A DNA stretch of 64,000 nucleotides from DAIOEK01 sp963708715 (GCA_963708715.1 CAVPSU010000002.1:372001-436000), one strand, 5' to 3'; shown: positions 9,208 to 18,413, numbered from the stretch's first letter. Notes: generated by a model from the letters alone, not told the origin. Translations and numbers: made by a program.

Positions 9208-10397
9208 GTCAGAATTCACCCGCTACACTGAGACTGGAACATTACCAGAAGCTGGTGGAGATCTCGAAAGAGCTCGTTACAAATCATGACCTAACGAGCT
9301 TATTGACACATATTGTCCAGGCCGCTTGTGATCTGAGCGATGCTGAAGCAGCTTCCATCTTGTTATATAACGAGAATACAAAAGAACTTTATTTTCAGAC
9401 TGCCACTGGTCTGGATGAGCCGCTCATGCGCGGTCTGGTTGTCCCATTGGAAGGAAGTTTGGCAGGCTGGGTTGTGAAGAATGATGCCATGGTCAATATT
9501 CCCGACGTTCATAAAGACCAGCGATTCTTCTCAAAAGTGGAACAAGCAAGCCAGATCCCGACCAGGTCTCTGGCAGGTTTACCGCTTAAACTTCAAGGGA
9601 AAGTGATCGGAGTCCTTGAGGTAATAAACAAAAGGGAAACCCATTTTTCCGGATACGACATGGAAGTCCTCTCGGTTTTAGTCACTCAAGCAGCCCTTGC
9701 CATTGAGAACACCCGCTTATTTCAACAGTCAGATCAAATATCAGAATTGGTTCATGAATTAAGGACGCCTTTATCCTCTGTCAGTACCGCCGCCTACTTA
9801 CTTCAACAGGAACGAATTTCAGATATACAGCGGATAACACTTGCTAAAGCGATCTATTCTGAAACACAGCGGTTATCTGACCTGGCTTCTACATTCCTGG
9901 ATTTGGCAAGGCTCGAATCAGGGCGGGTCTCCTTTAAACCAAGTTCGTTTGATCTGATCGAATTGATCACAGAGGTGATCAGCGTCTTTCAATTTCGCTT
10001 TGACGAAATGGGAATTTCGGTTCGTCTCGAGCCGGCATCGCCCTTCCCGGCGATAGTAGCCGATAAGGATAAGATCAAACAAGTCCTCATTAATCTCTTC
10101 AGTAATGCCATTAAATACAATCAAAAAGGGGGAACCATACGGGTTAGCGCATCGTTTGATGTCAGGAACGTTTTTGTCGTCATACAGGATTCAGGGGTGG
10201 GTATGCAGCCGGAAGAGGTTGAGCATTTATTCGAGAAGTTTTATCGCGCGAAACCATCTGAAGATCAGGTATCGGGAACCGGTTTGGGATTATCCATCTG
10301 TAAAAGTATTATCGAAAGCCACCACGGAAAAATATCTGTGGAAAGTGTTTACGGGAAAGGATCTACCTTCAGTTTTCAACTGCCCCGCAGGAAATAA
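9204..10397 (+). CDS. GAF-domain sensor histidine kinase
   Basis: A soluble histidine kinase of 397 residues with no membrane segment. A GAF sensor domain covers about 20-170 (LSDAEAASILLYNENTKELYF, PLEGSLAGWVV). The dimerisation/phosphotransfer domain contains His184 in LVHELRTPLSS. The ATP-binding domain carries the N box NLFSNAIKYN, DSGVGM and GTGLGLSICKSI. The ATGA overlap with the sirtuin gene and the receiver protein two genes upstream suggest one regulatory operon. Its stop abuts the stop of mutL on the other strand. Confidence 0.92.
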   Translation: MSQNSPATLRLEHYQKLVEISKELVTNHDLTSLLTHIVQAACDLSDAEAASILLYNENTKELYFQTATGLDEPLMRGLVVPLEGSLAGWVVKNDAMVNIPDVHKDQRFFSKVEQASQIPTRSLAGLPLKLQGKVIGVLEVINKRETHFSGYDMEVLSVLVTQAALAIENTRLFQQSDQISELVHELRTPLSSVSTAAYLLQQERISDIQRITLAKAIYSETQRLSDLASTFLDLARLESGRVSFKPSSFDLIELITEVISVFQFRFDEMGISVRLEPASPFPAIVADKDKIKQVLINLFSNAIKYNQKGGTIRVSASFDVRNVFVVIQDSGVGMQPEEVEHLFEKFYRAKPSEDQVSGTGLGLSICKSIIESHHGKISVESVYGKGSTFSFQLPRRK

Positions 10398-12143
10398 TTA
10401 ACGGGCACCTTTCCGGCCGAATTGACGTTCCAACAAATCCACAGACAAATGAATCATGGTAGGTCGACCGTGTGGACAGGTTCGCGGAGAAAGACAGTTT
10501 TCAAGGTCAGACAATAATTTTTTCTGCTCTTCGGGCGAGAGTATTTGTCCGGCTTTTACCGCTGCCCTTTTGCACACCCGGGCAACCAGTTTTGCTTCCA
10601 ATTCTGATTGCATGGGTGTTTCATCCTCCTCGAAATCTTCCACCAGAACCCGGATAGCCGCTTCCACAGATAAGTGAGCAAATAAAACGGGGACTGATCG
10701 CACCAGAAAACTGTGCTGTCCAAAAGTTTCAATATCAAAACCCATATGATTGATCAATGCGAGTTGTGATTCAAGGGTCTGAGCCTGGGAAGGTTGGAGC
10801 GTTATGGTTTCCGGCTCCAATAAAGATTGCGATGGGATCACATCCCCCTGCTGGTGAATGTACTTTTCGTATAATACGCGTTCATGCGCAGCATGCTGGT
10901 CGATGAGATACAGACCATCCGGACCTTCTGCAACCAGATATGCCGCGCCGACCTGTCCAACCAAACGAAGCAAGGGGATCAATCCTGGTCGGTTTGACAA
11001 GGCTTCTTTCCCAATAGGAGCTGCTTCAGCTTCACTTGATTTCGCAGAATGAAGATCAGGTTGTAATCCGAAGCTGGTAGTATCATCTGGTCCTTGAGCC
11101 GATGGGTAGACAGCGTTATTCCAGATACCTGTGGAAGGGAATACCTCCGGGACTGGAGAATTTACCAAAAGGGTTTTACGGATCGCTCGCTGAAGGAGGG
11201 AGAAGAGCCGATCAGGCGAGCGAAATCTGACTTCTGCTTTTGCAGGGTGGACGTTTACATCCACTTCATCCGGTGGAAGTTTGATAAATAATGCGGCTAT
11301 TGGATATCGTCCGACCATCAGATAGGTGTGATATGCCTGAAGGAGCGCCGCGGACAAAGAACTGTCCTGCACCCACCTACCATTGACAAAGAAAGTGATC
11401 TCCCTCCGGTTTGAACGCGTCAATGAGATAGGGCTCGTAAAACCCGTTACCGATAAATCACCATCAGAATAATCGACTTCCATCATCTGGCGGGCAAATT
11501 CCACTCCATATACAGCGGACAATGTCTCTTTGCGGTCTCCTGATCCACTGGTTCGTAAGAGACCTTTCGAATCCTGTTCGTAGATGAATTGCACGTTTGG
11601 ATAGGCCACTGCATAACGTAGGATAAATCCTTCATTATTTTGCCGTTCAGTTGCATCCCGTTTGAGGAATTTTAGCCGAGCGGGAACATTATAGAAGAGG
11701 TTTTCCACTCGAACAAGCGTACCCTGCACACCTGAGGTTTTCATCTGTTGGGTAGTATGCCCGCCTTCCAGGCGTAGCAGATTTCCACTAGTTTCTCCTC
11801 TTCGGCAGGATTGGATCGTCATTTGGGAAACAGATCCGATGGATGCAAGCGCTTCCCCTCGAAAACCAAGCGTACTAATCCGGAAAAGATCATCCGCAGT
11901 TTCAAGTTTACTTGTCGCATGGCGGGCAACCGCCAGTGGTAGCTCACTTGGTGGAATGCCCACCCCATTGTCAGAGACCTCTAGGAAAGGTTGACCAGAC
12001 CCGGTTATCTTGATCTCGATTCGATCTGCACCTGAATCTAACGCATTCTCGATCAATTCTTTTATCACTGAAGCGGGTCTTTCAACCACTTCACCCGCCG
12101 CAATTTGAGATGCGACTTCATCAGGTAAGATTCGGATGGTCAT
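10398..12143 (-). CDS. mutL: DNA mismatch repair protein MutL
   Basis: MutL couples MutS mismatch recognition to strand removal. The 581-residue protein has the N-terminal GHKL ATPase with ENALDSGADRIEI, DNGVGIPP and TLGFRGEALASIGSV, a variable linker at about 330-390, and a C-terminal domain with DQHAAHERVLYEKY. That last motif is the DQHA(X2)E(X4)E endonuclease signature, and CPHGRP follows near the C-terminus. This is therefore a nicking MutL of the kind found in bacteria without MutH. No mutS is in the window. ATG 12143 has a TATAAT box 7 nt upstream and no ribosome-binding site. Confidence 0.95.
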   Translation of the reverse strand: MTIRILPDEVASQIAAGEVVERPASVIKELIENALDSGADRIEIKITGSGQPFLEVSDNGVGIPPSELPLAVARHATSKLETADDLFRISTLGFRGEALASIGSVSQMTIQSCRRGETSGNLLRLEGGHTTQQMKTSGVQGTLVRVENLFYNVPARLKFLKRDATERQNNEGFILRYAVAYPNVQFIYEQDSKGLLRTSGSGDRKETLSAVYGVEFARQMMEVDYSDGDLSVTGFTSPISLTRSNRREITFFVNGRWVQDSSLSAALLQAYHTYLMVGRYPIAALFIKLPPDEVDVNVHPAKAEVRFRSPDRLFSLLQRAIRKTLLVNSPVPEVFPSTGIWNNAVYPSAQGPDDTTSFGLQPDLHSAKSSEAEAAPIGKEALSNRPGLIPLLRLVGQVGAAYLVAEGPDGLYLIDQHAAHERVLYEKYIHQQGDVIPSQSLLEPETITLQPSQAQTLESQLALINHMGFDIETFGQHSFLVRSVPVLFAHLSVEAAIRVLVEDFEEDETPMQSELEAKLVARVCKRAAVKAGQILSPEEQKKLLSDLENCLSPRTCPHGRPTMIHLSVDLLERQFGRKGAR

Positions 12144-12150
12144 AAGAACG

Positions 12151-12156
12151 ATTATA
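12151..12156 (-). promoter_or_regulatory. -10 box of mutL, leaderless start
   Basis: A perfect TATAAT on the minus strand ends 7 nt before the mutL ATG. No -35 hexamer or Shine-Dalgarno sequence is evident. Confidence 0.6.
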
Positions 12157-12225
12157 CCTAAGAACGTCTGGTCAGAAGCCGGCTAAACCTTCCATTTTTT
12201 TCAGATTTCTCTCATTAATTCAGAG

Positions 12226-12231
12226 TATACT
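12226..12231 (+). promoter_or_regulatory. -10 box of the HAD phosphatase gene, leaderless start
   Basis: TATACT ends 6 nt before ATG 12238. The arrangement is the same as for mutL and tilS. Confidence 0.55.
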
Positions 12232-12237
12232 CACTAC

Positions 12238-12891
12238 ATGCCGATCCAGACCATCCTCTTCGATCTTGATGAAACCTTGTATTCTCCCGATTGCGGGCTT
12301 TGGCAAGTTCTCCGTGATCGAATGGGCGACTATATGAGCACCCGTTTAAGCATACCCGATCAACAAATAACAGAGTTGCGTCAGTCCTATTTTGAAACGT
12401 ATGGAACGACCTTGCGTGGATTAGAAAAAGACTATCAGGTGCAGGCGGAAGATTACCTGAACTATGTTCATGATGTGAAGATCGACGAATTTATTAAACC
12501 TGATCCGATCCTGCGAAGCATATTGGAATCTTTACCACAACGGAAAGTTATTTTTACTAATGCTAATATCCGACATTCCAATCGGGTTTTGAAGGCGCTA
12601 AATGTTGATGGGTATTTCGAGGAAATCATCGATGTAATGCAGATGACCCCATACTGCAAACCGTACGCCGAAGCATATCAGATGGCGATGTCCAAATTGG
12701 GAGATTCGGATCCCTCCCATTTTCTTTTAATCGATGATGCGTGTCGAAATGTGGAAACCGCCTTACAAATCGGTATGCAGGCTATCCTGGTAAATCCGCG
12801 TGAGAAACAGATGGAACACATGATCAGGATTGATACGATCCATGAGCTCCCTTCGGTATGGACACAGGTAATCGGAGAGAAAGATGTATAG
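12238..12891 (+). CDS. HAD-superfamily phosphatase, pyrimidine 5'-nucleotidase type
   Basis: A 217-residue haloacid-dehalogenase phosphatase. Motif I is FDLDETLYSPDCG with the nucleophile Asp and the acid/base Asp two residues on; motif II is VIFTNAN; motif III and IV correspond to CKPYAEAY and FLLIDDACRNVETA. The DETLY-SPDCGLW start is typical of the Sdt1/Phm8-like pyrimidine 5'-nucleotidase group, which dephosphorylates UMP or CMP, but the substrate is inferred from similarity only. Its 3' end overlaps the next small gene by 8 nt. Confidence 0.85.
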   Translation: MPIQTILFDLDETLYSPDCGLWQVLRDRMGDYMSTRLSIPDQQITELRQSYFETYGTTLRGLEKDYQVQAEDYLNYVHDVKIDEFIKPDPILRSILESLPQRKVIFTNANIRHSNRVLKALNVDGYFEEIIDVMQMTPYCKPYAEAYQMAMSKLGDSDPSHFLLIDDACRNVETALQIGMQAILVNPREKQMEHMIRIDTIHELPSVWTQVIGEKDV

Positions 12892-13159
12892 GTCAAATCC
12901 AGTTCTCTTCTACCTGATCGTATGTGGCATGGTTTTTCTGATCGTAGCAATCAATGTCTCGTTGTTCTCAATGGTAAAAAATAGGTCAATCGAAAAACAA
13001 ATAAAAATGGCGAAAAACGCTTTTCAAAGAGCAAAATCACCTTGGGGTGATGAAGAAAAAAACCTGGAAGAGTTATCCGAATTGGTAAAAAGGGTTTCCC
13101 CTGATATGGCATCGGCAGAAAACGAGAAAGCCCCACCACCATCCGACTTGGAATCATGA
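12884..13159 (+). CDS. Small single-pass membrane protein, unknown function
   Basis: I do not recognise this 91-residue protein. One hydrophobic helix at about residues 7-30 (LFYLIVCGMVFLIVAINVSLF) is followed by a basic then acidic, probably helical, cytoplasmic or surface tail and a Pro/Ser-rich end. It overlaps the HAD gene by 8 nt and lies 19 nt before ctpA, so it is likely part of that transcription unit; this context supports it as a real gene. Confidence 0.6.
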   Translation: MYRSNPVLFYLIVCGMVFLIVAINVSLFSMVKNRSIEKQIKMAKNAFQRAKSPWGDEEKNLEELSELVKRVSPDMASAENEKAPPPSDLES

Positions 13160-13178
13160 TGTATTTATTGGAGACAGA

Positions 13179-14438
13179 ATGTCAAAAGCAGTAAAAGTAA
13201 TCCTAATTATTTCAGCCACACTCATCCTCTTCGTCGGATCATTCTCCGGCGGTTTTGTATCTGCGACGCTGCTTCAAAAGAGCGGTGGTCAATCATTATT
13301 CGGTAACAAGTATCCGGTTCCATCTGCTGCTATACCAAATTCGGATCAATCTCAGGGAGCTGGAACAACCGATCTGGAAAAGCTTTTTCAACCATTCTGG
13401 CAAACCTGGGAAATGGTTCACCAGATGTTTGTCAATCAACCGGTGAACGATACGGAATTGATGCGTGGCGCGATCAAGGGGATGCTCGCCTCTTTGGGCG
13501 ATGAGCATACATCGTATATCGATCCTGATCTGTTACGACAGGAGACTATGCAACTCGCCGGGGAATACGAAGGTATTGGCGCATGGGTCGATACATCAGG
13601 CGAATTTCTGTTGATCACCAGACCGATGCCTGGTTCTCCAGCAGAAAAAGCGGGGATCAAACCGGGCGATAAGGTGATCAAAATAAATGGCGAGGATATG
13701 ACTGGCAAGGATGGGAATTATGCATTAACCAAAGTCTTGGGACCTGCAGGAACCACTGTGACTCTAACCATTGTCAGGAAAGACCAAACGGATCCCATTG
13801 AAATTAGCATTATGCGGGCGAAGATCGATGTCGCCAGTGTGAATAGCAAAATAGTTTCCGACGATATCGGTTACATCCAGATCCTCACTTTTGGGGATAA
13901 GACTGGACTGGAGTTAAAATCGGCATTACGTTCATTACTGGCTCAAAATGTCAAAGGCTTGGTTGTTGACCTGCGATTTAACGGCGGTGGATTAGTGACA
14001 TCTGCTGTCGATGTCGGCTCTCAATTCCTCAAAAACGGCGTTCTGATGTATGAAGAATATGGGACTGGTGAATCCAAAGAATTTAAAATTAGACCTGGGG
14101 GGTTGGCTACCGATATCCCATTGGTGATTCTGGTAAACGAAGGGAGCGCATCGGCTTCTGAGATTGTAGCCGGAGCGATCCAGGATGCTGGTCGAGGTAA
14201 ATTAGTGGGTGTAACAACCTATGGGAAAGGAAGCGTCCAAAACTGGATCGATTTGACCGATAACCAGGGGGCTGTTCGAATAACAATTGCAAAGTGGCTT
14301 ACACCCGATGGCCGCCAGATCACTAAACTTGGGCTTACTCCGGATGTCGTAGTGCCGATGACAGAAAAAGATTACACCGATGGGAAAGACCCTCAATTGG
14401 ATGCGGCTGTTGAATTGTTGAAAAACAATATAAAGTAA
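13179..14438 (+). CDS. ctpA: S41-family carboxyl-terminal processing protease
   Basis: A membrane-anchored serine protease of 419 residues that acts outside the cytoplasmic membrane. A signal anchor lies at about 5-32. A PDZ domain follows (GIGAWVDTSGEFLL, SPAEKAGIKPGDKVIKING), and the S41 domain carries LRFNGGG, the catalytic Ser region GSASASEIVAGAIQD and the Lys of TYGKGSVQ, which together form the Ser-Lys dyad. CtpA enzymes trim C-termini of envelope proteins. A GGAGACAG box precedes ATG 13179. A terminator follows the stop. Confidence 0.93.
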   Translation: MSKAVKVILIISATLILFVGSFSGGFVSATLLQKSGGQSLFGNKYPVPSAAIPNSDQSQGAGTTDLEKLFQPFWQTWEMVHQMFVNQPVNDTELMRGAIKGMLASLGDEHTSYIDPDLLRQETMQLAGEYEGIGAWVDTSGEFLLITRPMPGSPAEKAGIKPGDKVIKINGEDMTGKDGNYALTKVLGPAGTTVTLTIVRKDQTDPIEISIMRAKIDVASVNSKIVSDDIGYIQILTFGDKTGLELKSALRSLLAQNVKGLVVDLRFNGGGLVTSAVDVGSQFLKNGVLMYEEYGTGESKEFKIRPGGLATDIPLVILVNEGSASASEIVAGAIQDAGRGKLVGVTTYGKGSVQNWIDLTDNQGAVRITIAKWLTPDGRQITKLGLTPDVVVPMTEKDYTDGKDPQLDAAVELLKNNIK

Positions 14439-14450
14439 TAAGCTGAATTG

Positions 14451-14483
14451 AAAAGGACATCCAACCAACTGGATGTCCTTTTA
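14451..14483 (+). terminator. Rho-independent terminator after ctpA
   Basis: A 12-bp perfect stem AAAAGGACATCC/GGATGTCCTTTT with an 8-nt loop, 12 nt after the ctpA stop. Confidence 0.85.
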
Positions 14484-14588
14484 TGTAAGGCATGTCGCTG
14501 AACGGCACTCCAATTTCCACACTACTGCACTGTTCGGTATCGGGTTTCCACCTTCCCGCACTGCTTTCTTGGTTTTCTACTATTCCGG

Positions 14589-14594
14589 TATAAT
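14589..14594 (+). promoter_or_regulatory. -10 box of the flippase-like gene, leaderless start
   Basis: TATAAT ends 7 nt before ATG 14602. A TTCTTG stretch about 17 nt upstream could be a weak -35. No Shine-Dalgarno sequence is visible. Confidence 0.6.
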
Positions 14595-14601
14595 CTGCAT
14601 A

Positions 14602-15621
14602 ATGCGGAAAATTATCCTGGCGATTGCGTTTGGACTAAGCGTCTATTTCTTGATCAGTCGCTTCAATGAACTGCAGTCAGTGGTTGGTACTCTTCAGCGC
14701 GGTGAGATCAATTTCATCCTTGCGGCGTTCTTGCTGGTTTTTGTCTGGTATGTCAATGTGGCTGCCACCTACCGGGCTATTTATCAAATCGTTGGTTTAG
14801 ATGAAACCATTGGGCGTCTATTCCTGTTATCTCTAGGCGCTTATTTTGCTAATATCGTTGCACCCGTTGCCGGGATGAGTGGAATCGCGATGTTTGTCAG
14901 TGATGGACGGAATCGGGGGCACTCTGCCGCTCGGGTTACAGTGGCAACTGCCATGTATATTCTTTTCGATTATATTGGATTCCTGGTTGTATTGACGCTC
15001 GGATTGGCTGTCCTTGCACGACGGAATAAATTGGAATGGCCTGAGATCTCTGCATCCATTATTCTTGTTATTATTGCGCTTTCTATCACCATATTACTCT
15101 ACCTTGGTGCTAAATCCGGGCAGCAACTTGGAAAAGTCCTCGCGTTTTTGGCTACGTTTGTAAACAAGATCGTAAGACCATTCATCCATCGCGAATATCT
15201 TTCCATCGACCGGGCTCATACATTCGCCATGGAAGCATCAGAAGGGTTGTCTGCTCTACAGACAACGCCGACTTATTGGATCAAACCATTGATTCTGGCA
15301 CTGAACAACAAAGCGATCCTGATCATAATAATGATGATGACCTTTCTGGCTTTCCGCCAACCATTTACCGCGGGGACAATCATTGCCGGTTTTAGCATCG
15401 GATATCTATTTCTAATCGTCTCACCTACTCCCTCAGGTATTGGCGTCGTTGAAGGGATCATGACACTTAGTCTCTCTTCCCTCCATGTCCCGTTTGCGGC
15501 AGCGGCTGTCATAGTGTTGGCGTATCGGGGAATAACCTTCTGGTTTCCACTCATACCCGGTTTGGTAGTTTTTCGAATCCTGTCCAGGGAAAACAAAGAG
15601 TTGGAAACGAAGTCCCATTGA
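14602..15621 (+). CDS. Flippase-like membrane protein (LPG synthase TM domain, UPF0104)
   Basis: An integral membrane protein of 339 residues with about eight helices. It matches the transmembrane domain of lysylphosphatidylglycerol synthase (MprF-type) without the aminoacyltransferase domain. The diagnostic signature near the C-terminus is SPTPSGIGVVEG, with the earlier NIVAPVAGMSG segment. Members are thought to translocate lipids or glycolipids across the membrane; the substrate is not evident. A start further upstream is open, but it would begin inside the ctpA terminator. ATG 14602 fits a leaderless start 7 nt after TATAAT. Confidence 0.85.
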   Translation: MRKIILAIAFGLSVYFLISRFNELQSVVGTLQRGEINFILAAFLLVFVWYVNVAATYRAIYQIVGLDETIGRLFLLSLGAYFANIVAPVAGMSGIAMFVSDGRNRGHSAARVTVATAMYILFDYIGFLVVLTLGLAVLARRNKLEWPEISASIILVIIALSITILLYLGAKSGQQLGKVLAFLATFVNKIVRPFIHREYLSIDRAHTFAMEASEGLSALQTTPTYWIKPLILALNNKAILIIIMMMTFLAFRQPFTAGTIIAGFSIGYLFLIVSPTPSGIGVVEGIMTLSLSSLHVPFAAAAVIVLAYRGITFWFPLIPGLVVFRILSRENKELETKSH

Positions 15622-15651
15622 AACTCCATTTTTAAAGAATAATGTGTCTCG

Positions 15652-15680
15652 TTGACAGAACCTACCCGTTCGGGTATAAT
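15652..15680 (+). promoter_or_regulatory. Consensus promoter of the S1-domain gene
   Basis: A perfect TTGACA and a perfect TATAAT are separated by 17 nt. The expected leader of about 35 nt holds a GGGAGTG Shine-Dalgarno sequence before ATG 15721. Confidence 0.85.
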
Positions 15681-15720
15681 CCTCCTTCGCGTCAATTTTA
15701 GTACCTGGGAGTGAAACGCT

Positions 15721-16548
15721 ATGGATTCAAGCGTTAATCAATCAAATGAAATAAAAGTAAAAACCCACTACATCGGCAAAGTGGTTAAAACATCGCTGGC
15801 AGGAGCATTGGTTAATATCGGTGCCGAAACTCCAGCTTACTTACATGTCTCACAGATAGTGGCAACAGATCCTACCCAACCGATCAAACGGGTTGAGGAT
15901 GTAATTCAGGTGGATCAAGAAATTGAAGTCTGGGTAAAACGAATTCGTGAGGGTCGAGTAGAACTCACGATGATGAAACCACTGGATCTGGATTGGAAAG
16001 ACATCAAACCTGAGATGGTTGTTAAAGGTAAAGTAGTTAAACTGGAAAAATTCGGTGCTTTCGTAGAGATTGGCGCAGAACGTCCAGGTTTGATCCATAT
16101 CAGCGAAATGGCTCATGGCTATGTCCGCCAACCAGGTGATATCGTCAAGGAAGGCGATGAAGTAGAAGCCCAGGTTCTGGATGTCAACCGTAAAAAGAAA
16201 CAGATCAAATTAAGTTTGAAAGCCTTGCAGGAAGTTCCCGTTAAAGAAGAGGCTCCCATGATTCCGATGGAGCGACCTGAAGGAAAAGGACCCGATACTC
16301 GTCGCCGTAAACCTGGTAAACCCAGCCGCCGTCGTAGCGATGACCATCCTGAAGGGTCGTACACCGAGTATATGGAGACATCATCTGAACCCGAACCAAC
16401 TGCAATGGAAATTCTATTGCGAGAAGCGATGGAAAAAGCAAAGAGTAAGAAATCCAACTCGGATGATCGCCCCAAAAAAGGAAAGAAATCAACGAAGGAT
16501 TTTGAAGAAATTTTCTCTCGTACTCTCGAACAAAAACAAAAAAGCTAA
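15721..16548 (+). CDS. S1 RNA-binding domain protein
   Basis: A 275-residue RNA-binding protein with two S1 domains at about 12-80 (HYIGKVVKTSLAGALVNIG) and 98-170 (VVKGKVVKLEKFGAFVEIG, PGLIHISEMAHG). They are followed by a highly charged, Lys/Arg-rich tail of about 100 residues that is probably disordered. It resembles a short RpsA-like or YugI-like ribosome-associated protein; a full six-domain S1 is excluded by length. It has the strongest promoter on the plus strand of this window, which suggests high expression, as expected for a translation factor. Confidence 0.85.
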   Translation: MDSSVNQSNEIKVKTHYIGKVVKTSLAGALVNIGAETPAYLHVSQIVATDPTQPIKRVEDVIQVDQEIEVWVKRIREGRVELTMMKPLDLDWKDIKPEMVVKGKVVKLEKFGAFVEIGAERPGLIHISEMAHGYVRQPGDIVKEGDEVEAQVLDVNRKKKQIKLSLKALQEVPVKEEAPMIPMERPEGKGPDTRRRKPGKPSRRRSDDHPEGSYTEYMETSSEPEPTAMEILLREAMEKAKSKKSNSDDRPKKGKKSTKDFEEIFSRTLEQKQKS

Positions 16549-16601
16549 TTTACTCCCAGCACCCGTCCCAAACAGACGGGGGCTTGATTTAATATTGGGA
16601 A

Positions 16602-16629
16602 TTTACTGTACCTGGTCACGGATTATGTT
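16602..16629 (+). promoter_or_regulatory. Possible pyrG promoter
   Basis: TTTACT and TATGTT are 16 nt apart in the 233-nt spacer between the S1 gene and pyrG. A competing TAGAAT lies at 16634-16639. This is a consensus match only. Confidence 0.35.
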
Positions 16630-16703
16630 ACACTAGAATAGATAACAATAGTAGAGGTTAAACTGGATGATACAAATTTATCATCAAATAATGTAGAAAT
16701 ACC

Positions 16704-16741
16704 GCGAGGAGGAGCAAGAAAACGCCCTCCTCGCTTCTCTT
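16704..16741 (+). terminator. GC-rich hairpin in the pyrG leader, possible attenuator
   Basis: A 9-bp stem GCGAGGAGG/CCTCCTCGC plus two inner pairs, followed by TTCTCTT. It ends 40 nt before pyrG and downstream of the likely promoter, so it could terminate early transcription of pyrG. It may also simply end readthrough from the S1 gene. Confidence 0.5.
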
Positions 16742-16781
16742 AATATGTGTACGTCATTTACCGATAATTATGGAGGGCTGA

Positions 16782-18413
16782 ATGAACTCGATAAAATATA
16801 TTTTCTTTACGGGAGGGGTGGTAAGTTCGGTAGGCAAAGGGGTGACTGCCGCGGCCACAGGAAGACTCCTTAAGGAGCGCGGATTTAAGGTCGCAGTTCA
16901 AAAATTAGACCCATATATTAATGTGGATCCGGGTACGATGAGTCCTTATCAGCACGGTGAGGTCTATGTTCTTGATGACGGCGCGGAAACCGATCTCGAT
17001 CTGGGGCATTATGAACGGTTTATTGATATTCGATTGAACAAAGCCTGCAATGTCACCACCGGACAGGTGTATGCTGAAGTGATCTCCAATGAAAGACGGG
17101 GAGATTTTCTGGGGGGAACGATCCAGGTCATCCCACATATAACCAATGAGATCAAGAGACGAATCGCTGCCGTTGCAAAGTCCACGGGAGCGGAGATCGT
17201 CCTGGTGGAAGTGGGCGGCACCGTTGGCGATATCGAGGGACAGCCATTTCTGGAAGCATTACGGCAATTACGTAGTGATCTTGGAAAAGAGAATACACTA
17301 AACGTGCACGTTACATGGCTTCCGTACATTGCTGCCAATGGCGAATTGAAAACCAAGCCAACTCAACACTCAGTCAGGGAATTGCGTTCCATGGGTATAG
17401 CGCCGGATATGATCGTCGCCAGGAGCGATTATCCCATCGAGGATGGGCTTCTCGATAAAATTGCACTATTCTGTGATGTGGAGAAGCGAGCAGTGGTGCC
17501 ATTGGTCACAACCAATGTGCTATATGAAGTGCCGCTGTTGTTGGAAAAGGCGGGAGTGGCGGAATACATCATTGAGCGGTTCAATTTAAAACCAACACCA
17601 AAACCTGACTGGTCATCCTGGAAAAATCTGGTGGATAAAACTCGCGCTCCGAGACCAGCCATTACGATTGCACTGGTCGGTAAATATGTGGAGCTGCATG
17701 ATGCGTACATGAGCGTTTACGAAGCCCTGAAACACGCAGGAATTCCTCTGGGAGTGGAAGTAATCGTTGAATGGGTACACTCGACAGACTTGGAAAAAGA
17801 TAAGGGTTGGGAGCAAGTCAAGAACGCAGGTGGAATCCTTGTGCCTGGTGGGTTCGGCAGCAGAGGAATTGAAGGAAAGATCAAAGCGATCCGCTATGCC
17901 CGGGAAAATCAAATTCCCTACCTTGGTTTATGTCTTGGGATGCAGCTGATGGTGGTGGAATTTGCCCGAACCGTCCTTCAGGATGAATCGGTGAACTCAG
18001 CGGAATTTGACCATGCCACAAGCCATCCTGTGATCGATCTTATGCTGGAACAACGGGAGATCACCGAGATGGGAGGAACAATGCGTCTTGGTCTTTACCC
18101 ATGCAATTTGCAACCAGGAAGCATCTCTGCACAAGCCTATGGTGTGGATACTGTGGAAGAGAGGCATCGCCATCGTTTTGAATTTAATAACGATTATCGA
18201 CAGATCTTGAATGAAAAGGGGATGACCTATGCCGGGCTGTCTCCGGACGGAAAGCTGGTCGAAATAGCAGAATTGACAAATCATCCCTTTATGGTTGGAA
18301 CCCAATTCCACCCCGAATTCCTGTCCCGACCAAATCGTCCGCACCCGCTCTTTTCTGGTTTCTTAAAAGCAGTCTGTGAAAGAATGGGGGTCCCTACGAA
18401 TCCTTCCGATTGA
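16782..18413 (+). CDS. pyrG: CTP synthase
   Basis: PyrG aminates UTP to CTP using glutamine and ATP. The 543-residue length is typical. The N-terminal synthetase domain shows FFTGGVVSSVGKGVTAA (P-loop) and QKLDPYINVDPGTMSPYQHGEV. The C-terminal class I glutaminase domain carries the nucleophile Cys in PYLGLCLGMQ and the His-Glu pair in QFHPEFLSRP. ATG 16782 lies 7 nt after GGAGGG. A stable hairpin sits in its leader. Confidence 0.97.
   Translation: MNSIKYIFFTGGVVSSVGKGVTAAATGRLLKERGFKVAVQKLDPYINVDPGTMSPYQHGEVYVLDDGAETDLDLGHYERFIDIRLNKACNVTTGQVYAEVISNERRGDFLGGTIQVIPHITNEIKRRIAAVAKSTGAEIVLVEVGGTVGDIEGQPFLEALRQLRSDLGKENTLNVHVTWLPYIAANGELKTKPTQHSVRELRSMGIAPDMIVARSDYPIEDGLLDKIALFCDVEKRAVVPLVTTNVLYEVPLLLEKAGVAEYIIERFNLKPTPKPDWSSWKNLVDKTRAPRPAITIALVGKYVELHDAYMSVYEALKHAGIPLGVEVIVEWVHSTDLEKDKGWEQVKNAGGILVPGGFGSRGIEGKIKAIRYARENQIPYLGLCLGMQLMVVEFARTVLQDESVNSAEFDHATSHPVIDLMLEQREITEMGGTMRLGLYPCNLQPGSISAQAYGVDTVEERHRHRFEFNNDYRQILNEKGMTYAGLSPDGKLVEIAELTNHPFMVGTQFHPEFLSRPNRPHPLFSGFLKAVCERMGVPTNPSD

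Noticed and set aside
14473..14601. A longer N-terminus for the flippase-like protein
   Set aside because: It would begin within the ctpA terminator; the sequence is not family-like before ATG 14602.
16561..16590. A terminator directly after the S1-domain gene (CCCGTC/GACGGG)
   Set aside because: The stem is only 6 bp and no T tract follows, so I could not support it as a terminator.
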